This document shows, piece by piece, positions 56,846 to 64,000 of a stretch of DNA of 64,000 bases. The stretch covers positions 21,062,763-21,126,762 of the forward strand of contig JAPTYO010000007.1 in the NCBI GenBank assembly GCA_036873135.1. Direction: 5' to 3'. Position 1 is the first letter of the stretch. Each line of letters opens with the position of its first letter. This DNA comes from Clarkia xantiana subsp. parviflora (lineage: Eukaryota; Streptophyta; Magnoliopsida; Myrtales; Onagraceae). The notes below the pieces were generated by a model. It did not search any database and was not told the origin of the DNA. It worked only from the letters and a program-made list of their open reading frames with translations. A program made the position numbers and the translations under genes.

Positions 56846-59089
56846 ACATTAAATTTTATTTTAAAATTTCGTTAAAATTATATTAGTGCTAAAATAGAAC
56901 ATTTTTTTTTTTTTTAAAACAGAGGTCAGAAACATTAATGTGTAAAACCAAGTTAAGCCGACTATTCTTTAGAAAAGAAATCATCTACTTGTAGGCTCCA
57001 TTACTTGCGAGGGGTTTTCGAAGTCTACCTAATATTGTTTATGGAAGAGCATTCTCGAACACTCATAACACTTTTATTTACATAACGATCTCAAAGTAAT
57101 ATCATATTGTCGTGCGATTTCTAATGCCTTCCTTCCCAAGGATGCCAACACATGCAAGTTGCAACAGTCAACAACTTAATTAAAAAGTTAAGTCAGTAGA
57201 AAGTGAAATTTATAAAACTACAGTTTGGTTAAACATAGTAAAACATGTGCTGAGTTGCAGCAATTGTAGTCTTGTAGATATACATGTTATATTAAACGCT
57301 TCAATAAAAAAAATCGTGGATATCAATTAAACTTTGATAGTAATTATATCTGTAAACAATATGTATAAGAGGTGTAGATGACCGAAAATGGATGTTAGAG
57401 TATGAGCAGTTAGGAACTCATTTGACTTAAATGAACTAAGCGACAAAAAAAAAAACTTTAAAATGATATGCTCATACAGTCATATATCTTGAAAAATGCA
57501 ATAAAGAGAATGAAAATGAATGTAATATCAGTGACAAACCGAGATATACAAGTGTGGGCTTCTTAGCGTTATCATATGCAGATGAGCACCATCATCTTTC
57601 TTAGTTCCATAAGTCCCAAGTTACAAGATACGTGAAGATGGTTAGTTAGTCTTGTATCGCTAATAGTTGAAGAATTTATGCGCCTTGATAATTTTCGAAT
57701 ATATGTAATACTAAATTTCAGAATTGGTATGTGGAAAACTGTTACTCTAGCAATAAGGGAAAAACATGAAATTAGTTGGATACGTGACCATTTCTAACTG
57801 TTAAAGTTGCAACCTATAAATAGACAGACACCTAAGAACGCTGATACATACATATAAGAGTCTAGAAAGCCACTTATTCTTGAAAAAATAGTCATTATTT
57901 TATATAAGTCTAACTTTAAATAAAAAGATAAAATAGTGAATGTTTTTTAATTGGACTAAACGAGCAAACACATAATTTGAATAACTCTGAGAAAAGTATG
58001 TATTACATTTTTTTTATCAATTAGATTAATCTAAATTTTAACTATATCAAATAACACTATAATGAATACCATTAAAACCTATATATATATATATGAAATG
58101 AATGAAAGTTGCTATAAGTGATAACATCAACCTAATCACATGAGCACCAAATTAAACTCCAATTAAATACTCAATTATTCATGAAAAGAGCTAGTATCAA
58201 GTCATGATTGTGTGTAACGTAAAATGTCAACTTTTGAATTCCAAATATCCAATCAATCATACAAATAACATGCAAATAAAATGAACAAGTAATGACTTTC
58301 CTAGAAGTATATAGAATTTAATTAATGTCTCATATCACGCTCCGCAAACACTTGGTATGCACTATACAGAGAAATAGTGGAGGTTGTTGAAACAACAAAC
58401 ATAAACAACGATTTTTAGGATAATAGTAATCAACTAATATGGAAGCCATGTGGTAAGATCAGTGATCAGAAGATGCTAAAATCGGAAATGATAGCCGACT
58501 TAAACCCTATACACAAATTACGTTGCAGACAAATTTAGAAGTCGTATTGAATGTCCTAAACCTCAAATTCGTAGACAATGCTTATAATTCGTAATTGTAT
58601 ATTATTATTTCAATCTATTTTGTTTTTCTATCTTTTTAAGTATGCTTGTAACCTGTTTAGTAGCTACATTTGTATAAGTTAATTCAATTTTTTTTTGCTA
58701 AAGTTATATCTACTTGGACACATATATTTACCCTAAGTCTACTTGGAACTGTAAAAATTGTCCATGCATTTCCCTTAGGAGAATGTAGCAGTTGGTGATA
58801 TTATAACATGCAAAACAGAGACATGGTGGTACTTGTTGAGAATATATGAAAGGGTAAGTAGAGGAATTACTTGACTGAAGCACATGTATATTCAAGAGGA
58901 ATTAGAGTGAACGTGTTCCTGACTTTGCCCAGCTTAGTAATGCTTCAATACTCTCGGTATCGCACATTTCTTCCTCTGATTATGGTACAACCTCAACATT
59001 ATCTTTGTGTCGAACTAATAGCCGTCAGACGACTATATGCCAAATCTCATTAGTAAGAAGACCATAAATTTACAAACTCCTCAATTACT

Positions 59090-59760
59090 GACAAATCCGG
59101 CCGCTGAGCGAAACGGGGGAGAGAGCGGCGGATGGTCGGGAATTCATTCATTGGAAATGTCTTTTTTTCGAGAATGAGAACCAAAAAGGCTCAAGACACG
59201 GCTGCAGGTCAATCTATTAGAAGTTTAGTACTTTGTAGAGGTGCCAATAGCAGGCATTGAATGAGAGAACCACACATACCACTCTCCGCACCACAGTCTT
59301 CATTATTTGTTATCGACAACAAGGTTTTGAGTGAGTAATCATAGGAGAGCAAAACAAATATAATCAAATTTCAAGTATATCCCAATTTGATAGGCCGGAT
59401 ATTTACGAACTCACCGTTTACGGGCCATTTCGGCTTCGGAGCATAACGGGGGAGATCAGCTGATGATCAGGACCGGTCGATGGAGTCTTGGGTTGTAACC
59501 GGCGGATACATCGGAGTCCGAGGTTCTCTTCGTGGATGTGTCGTGGGAACGTTGGTAAGCGAACGGTGAAGAATGGAGAGAGTGATGAAGTGATGCAGTG
59601 ACTTTAGGGAATTCTGATGGCGACGGTAGGGAGCGAAAGATTGGTATTGAGCATTAGATCAGATGGCTATGAGCGGCCAACTTGTGGTAAGCGGTTGTAA
59701 GAATGGAGAGAGTGAGAGGCAAAATGCTAGGTGTTTTCTCTGCTAACGACGCTACTCTTG
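59090..59760 (-). other. Coding-like or leader-like sequence near the Helitron 5' end, possibly captured or parental
   Basis: On the minus strand this part is CT-rich and GC-richer than the rest of the Helitron (cctctcactctctccattcttac, cactctctccattcttcaccg), like a plant 5' leader. It holds two related segments: CTGATCTCCCCCGTTATGCTCCGAAGCCG near 59440 and CCGCTCTCTCCCCCGTTTCGCTCAGCGGCCG near 59110. Several splice-like motifs occur, but no long frame. It may be a fragment of a host gene or of the parent autonomous Helitron. Confidence 0.35.
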
Positions 59761-59885
59761 AGATTTAAAACCGGTTTGGCTGAGACTGGTTCAGGTTGAA
59801 ATTTATTCTAAACCAGTAGAAAATTGTTAACCGGTTTGACTAAGACCGGTTCGAATTTATTTTAAACCAGTTCGAAATTGACCTC
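59755..59885. repeat. Imperfect tandem repeat with ACCGGTTT words
   Basis: Two ~55-base units, each with AACCGGTTTG(G/A)CT(G/A)AGAC(T/C)GGTTC and AATTTATT(C/T)TAAACCAGT, lie in tandem just inside the Helitron 5' end. Confidence 0.85.
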
Positions 59886-59946
59886 TTGAAGGGTTGGTGT
59901 CCTTTAGGGTGAGGACCCAACACAAATTATATATTGGTATAGTAGA

Positions 59947-60635
59947 TTTATGTACCGTCAGAAACATACAGTATTAATGAATATGCTATAATCGTATTAC
60001 AAGACGACAATAATAAATTAATTTAGAAACAAGTACATAACTTGTCATTTTTTTTATTAATGAATTATTTAGATAGTCGCAAAAATGAATTATACAATGT
60101 TTACCCATATTATATAGTAGTATTAGTATACACAATACTAGCTAGTTCACATGTGGGAAGTAGGGATGTTATGTCTGTATATTGTAAATCTTTTGCTTCT
60201 TATTAGAGGGGTGCTCTCATAAGAGATCGTATGACCTCTCATTAAGACAAATAAATGCGATTAGTTTTCTACAAATTTGCCCTTAAATATAAAGTCTCAA
60301 TTTTTTTTAGTATAGTATTGTTGGAAAAACTAGATCCAATCAAAAAAATAAAGCAAATAAATTATGAATTTTTACATGTATTTGTATATATTTTATGTGA
60401 TGTTAAAAAATACAGTATTAATGAATCAACTATAATTAATGTAGAAAACGACAAATTTAAATTAATTTTTTAAATAAGTATATAAGTTGTAATTTTTTTT
60501 ATTAATGAATTATTTAAATAGTTGCAAAAAATGAAATATGTGTTGGACAAAGTTTGGCTTGTGTGGGTCTCTACTGAAATCTGTTGCTGCGTCTATAACT
60601 GATTATAGTTTCTTCTGTTTTATATTTGTTACAGC
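59947..60635. other. Host spacer with the right half of the split repeat and an uninterrupted relative
   Basis: 59947-60100 (ACATACAGTATTAATGAATATG, TTTATTAATGAATTATTTAGATAG) repeats imperfectly at 60408-60545. No gene is recognised, and the open frame near 60255 is part of this repeat. Confidence 0.55.
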
Positions 60636-61078
60636 TAGGGGTGGCAACGGGTCACGGGAAATCCATGACCCGCGGGGCCCCGCCCCGATTTTGACTCGTA
60701 GACCGCGATCTGTGACCCGTGGGGCGGGTACAGTTTTGGGGTCGCCCCGCCCCGTATGTGGATAATTTATATATATATTACACGTATTTATATAAAACTA
60801 TATAGATAATATAATACATAGTTAAAATAATTAGGATTTGTGACTTGTATTTAAATTTGAAGTTAAATTTTTTATTTGTGATTTAAATTTTAAATTGAAT
60901 TTGTATATGGTAAATATAGAATTTAGGGTTTAAATTGCTAATAATATATTATGTACCACTAATAGGTGACCCGCCCCGCCCTGCGAGCTGTGTGGGGGAT
61001 ACGGGTCGACCATCTCGACCCGCGGGGCGGGTACGGGGCAAGCGATACCCGCCCCGACCTGCCCCGTTGACAACCCTA
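60636..61078. mobile_element. Non-autonomous hAT MITE, 443 bp
   Basis: It starts TAGGGGTGGCAACGGG and ends TTGACAACCCTA, like 8871-9320, with the same AT-rich centre (AATTTAGGGTTTAAATTGC). Flanks are gttacagc (60628-60635) and gttacaac (61079-61086), 7 of 8 identical. Confidence 0.9.
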
Positions 61079-61086
61079 GTTACAAC

Positions 61087-62052
61087 CAGTGTTATCGAAA
61101 CCGGACCGGACACCGAACCGGAGAGATGGCCGGTTTCCAGTTCGTCTGGTTCGAACCGGGTCAAACCCGGTTCGACCGCTATTCCCATTACTTCACTTCT
61201 AGTCTCCTGAATCTTCCTGCAGTCACACCCTCCTTCTATTCACCTCCATTACAGCACCATTCGTCTCCATTACAGCACCCTCTATCAACATTGCATTCTC
61301 CAATCCACTTCCTGCGACCACCAATCCAATCCCCCTCCAGCGACCGCCACCGCCAGTCCACCTTTCTGCCCATCCTGCCTCTGCAACGCTCCCTCCTAGA
61401 CCTTGCAACGTCACTTCGGCTCGACCTCCTCGCGTAAATCGTTGGAATAATTAGCTGTGTGAGCAACTGTGCGTGAGTAGGAGTAATAAACTTTCTGGAT
61501 TTTGTCGGAAATCTTCAGATCTTTAGATCTGTTCTAGAGAGAGGGGAGAGGGTGATGCTATGGATTCTCTTAGTCAGCTCCATCTCTCTTAGTGAAGATC
61601 CGAGTAGCTTTTTCTGTTTTGTTCTTCTACGAATTTCGATTTTTCTTGAAAAATTCAGATTTTTCCTTTTTCCACAAGAGAGATTTGAGGTCAGAATTTG
61701 GATGCTTTGAGAATAAGATGAATTACTTTCCAGATGAGGTAGTGGAACAATCCTTGACTACGTAGAGATTTAGTAACCAAATATTGCTATTCAATTCCAT
61801 CTTCCATTTCGTGTAAATCCATGGTAGAGTGAAGCTGGAGAACAACATAACGAAGGTGAAGCTGCAGAGCAACAACACGATTTGATTTTAGTTGGGTTTT
61901 TTTGTTTTGGAACCGACTGGTTCACAAAAAACCCGAATTTTGAACCGGGTTCGCTTCCTTACCGGTCTTTTGGGAGAATCGAACCGGCTAAGGCACCGGT
62001 TCCCGGACTGATCCGGTCGGTCCGCCGGTCCGGTCCGGTTCTGATAACACTG
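61087..62052. mobile_element. Second hAT-type element, 966 bp, of a different family
   Basis: The termini CAGTGTTATCGAAACCGGACC and its near complement ending GGTTCTGATAACACTG are inverted repeats. Flanks are gttacaac (61079-61086) and gttacagc (62053-62060). The ends are full of ACCGG/CCGGT words. The centre contains C-rich and AT-rich segments without a transposase. It begins directly on the target copy shared with the preceding hAT element. Confidence 0.85.
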
Positions 62053-62149
62053 GTTACAGCTCTATTATTCTATTCATTACTGTGTTCGTCAAATTGTTCA
62101 TGTTAATTCTGTCGTTTTCGTCGGCTTCTTACAAATCATGTTGTGTTCA

Positions 62150-64000
62150 GGTATCGAGTTCAGTTCGGTCGAACGTATTCACTGCTCCGTTCGCACCCCT
62201 GTCAAATGGGGTTGCGGAAAGAAAAAATTGAATATTGAAAGAAATGATGAATTCATTGTTGATTAGTTCAAGGTTGTCCCAGAACATGTGGGGAGAAGCT
62301 ATTCTGACTAACAATTACCTTTTGAATAAGGTACCCCAAAAGAAGAAAGAGAAAACTCTATTTGAGCTGTGGAAATGGAGGAAACCTTATTACAATCACC
62401 TTCGAATGTGGGGTGTCTTGCTAAGTTAATGATACCTCCCCCGAAAAAGGTCTGAATAGGCTCATAAACCGTTGATTGCATCATAGGGTATGCTCAGAAC
62501 AGTAATGCTTATCAGTTTCTTGTGTATGAATCAAAAGTGTCGGATATACACAAAAATACAGTTATGGAGTCGAGAAATGCACATTTCTTTGAAAATGTAT
62601 ATCCGGCTAAGTCTAGAGGAGAATCAAGTTCTTCAACACGAGCATATGAAACTATATAGTAAAATAGTTAAGACCGAGAACATGAAGGACATGTTGAGGT
62701 CGAGACCGAGGTCGAAAGGGCAAAGATTGAAAAATCCTATAGTTTAGATTTTCTGACCTTTATACTTGAAGGTGAACCTCAGACTTACCAAGAAACCGTA
62801 AACTCTTATGAAGTTCCTCTATGGAAAGAGGCGATCAATAGTGAAATCGAATCCATCTTGCAGAATCATACTTGGGAGCTAGTGGATCTTCCGCCCGAAA
62901 GCAAACCGCTAGGCTACAAGTGTATTTTTAAATGTAAAATGAAAACAGATTGTTCGATTGATAAATATATAGCCCGACTTGTCATCAAAGTTACAGAAAA
63001 AAAAATAAAGGAATGTATTATTTTGATACATGTTCTCCAATAACTAGAATCACATTCATAAGAATGGTACTTGTTATTGCAGCATTGTGAAATCTAGAAG
63101 TACATCAAATGGATGTGAAAACATCTTTCTTAAATGAAGATTTAGAGGAAGAAATCTACATGGAACAACCTGAGGGTTTCTCTGCGCGAGGGTAGGAAAA
63201 GAAAGTATGTTAGCTTGTCAAATCTCAGTATGGTCTAAAACATGCGCCTAAACAATGACATCATAAATTTGACAACGTTATGATGGAGAAAGGTTTCAAT
63301 GTTACAAGTGTATTTACGTGAAAGATATAGATAAATGTTATGTTATTTTGTGACTTTACTTAGATGAAATGTTTATCGTTGGAAGTAACGATGAGATGGT
63401 CAGGTCCACCAATCATATGTTGAGTTTGAGGTTCGACATGAAAGATATGAGACTTGCCGATGTGATCCTTGGAATTAAAATCATAGATCATCGGAAGGTT
63501 TCATTCTAAGTCAAACTCATTATATTGACAAGATTTTTGATAAATTTAACAAAGATGACAAGATTTAGGTCAATACTCCAATACATACAAGTAAGTATTT
63601 TCAAAGAACAATGGATAATATTTTTCCCAAATTGAGTACGCTCGGATTATTGGAAGTGTAATGTACTAAATGTGATGCCATAGACCAGATATCGATCAAA
63701 CTGTAAGTGTATTGAGTTGATATACGAGTAACCCTAGTGTTGATCACTGGAACGGGGTAATCGGGTTACTTAGGTATCTAAGACATACGGGTAATCATGG
63801 TCTACACTATACTAGAAATCCTTATGTGATAGAAGGTTATAGTGATGCAAACTGGATATCCGATTCCAGAGATACGGTATCTTTGAGTATGAGTGGTTAC
63901 GTTTTCACCTTAGTAGGTGCAGCAGTGTCGTAGAAATCCTCAAAATAAACAGTCATAGCCAGATCCACGATGGAGTCTGAATTTATTGCATTGGATAAAT
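62150..64000 (+). pseudogene. Degenerate Ty1/copia pol (integrase end, RT, RNase H), runs off the window
   Basis: At 62200-62430 the text carries the end of a copia integrase (LSNGVAERKN, then NMWGEAILTNNYLLNKVP). Reverse transcriptase starts near 62810 (VPLWKEAINSEIES, HTWELVDLPP) and continues with stops and frame changes through 63500. Remnants near the copia YVDDM-equivalent (LDEMFIVG-like) are visible near 63360. The RNase H part is near 63830-64000 ([20 protein letters not shown]). Many stops make it non-functional. The 5' portion, including gag and LTR, is not seen before 62150, and the 3' end is outside the window. Confidence 0.85.

Larger units (their letters stand above)
56816..59946 (-). 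mobile_element. Non-autonomous Helitron, 3.1 kb
   Basis: Read on the minus strand it begins TCTACTATACCAATATATAA (from 59946) and ends AACATAACTAG (at 56816). The preceding base is A and the following base is T, the Helitron target. A GC-rich hairpin (CGTGC-AAC-GCACG, extended by a G:T and a C:G pair) sits 7 bases before CTAG. These are the four Helitron hallmarks: 5' TC, 3' CTRR, subterminal hairpin and insertion between A and T. No Rep/helicase gene is present. The element splits a dispersed AT-rich repeat whose uninterrupted relative lies at 60290-60545, which confirms the borders. Confidence 0.85.

Noticed and set aside
58871..59053. 60-codon frame in the Helitron
   Set aside because: Short, with no domain and no supporting exon structure; treated as non-coding Helitron interior.
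61126..61437. 103-codon plus-strand frame
   Set aside because: It lies inside the hAT element at 61087-62052, is Pro/Ser-rich from C-rich repeats, and has no recognised domain.

Overview
The window is nuclear DNA of a flowering plant, most likely a eudicot. It carries short genes with several GT-AG introns, chloroplast- and mitochondrion-targeted products, and typical plant repeats: Ty3/gypsy, Ty1/copia, L1-type LINE, Mutator-like and hAT MITEs, a Helitron and probable SINEs. The species cannot be told from the sequence. Single-copy genes sit mainly between 4.6 and 24.6 kb and between 37.2 and 44.5 kb. The remainder is mostly transposable elements and AT-rich spacer.

Eight host genes can be modelled exon by exon with intact frames. 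They are a cytochrome b561/DOMON protein (4593-9637, +), an NdhV-type (DUF2996) chloroplast protein (12074-13456, +), a TEX2-like SMP-domain lipid-transfer protein (15902-19185, +), a COA5/Pet191 cytochrome oxidase assembly factor (20654-21875, +), the U6 snRNP protein LSM8 (23249-24582, +), a UPF0426 chloroplast protein (37185-38144, +), a GEM-like GRAM-domain protein (39198-40717, -) and the shared RNA polymerase subunit RPB12 (43763-44518, +). They do not form a pathway or operon and are ordinary neighbouring plant genes. Several carry MITEs in their introns.

Layout: 1-1310, the edge of a minus-strand LTR element; 1.4-4.6 kb, a C2-domain gene fragment and two MITEs; 4.6-24.6 kb, five genes with MITEs between and inside them; 26-37 kb, a decayed LINE split by a Ty3/gypsy chromovirus that in turn carries an hAT-like insert; 37-44.5 kb, three genes; 44.7-46.1 kb, a Mutator-like element carrying a captured gene fragment (Pack-MULE); 46.5-56.5 kb, a very young Tat-lineage gypsy element with a deleted pol and an antisense multi-exon gene; 56.8-59.9 kb, a non-autonomous Helitron on the minus strand; 60.6-62.1 kb, two different hAT elements stacked at one 8-bp target; 62.15-64 kb, a degenerate copia pol.

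I found no clearly new molecular system. The strongest unusual observations concern transposons. They are a 43-bp flanking duplication with a truncated 3' LTR around the Tat element, the antisense gene and in-frame pol deletion of that element, the Pack-MULE, the stacked hAT pair with a triplicated target, and exact target duplications that date the nested insertions.
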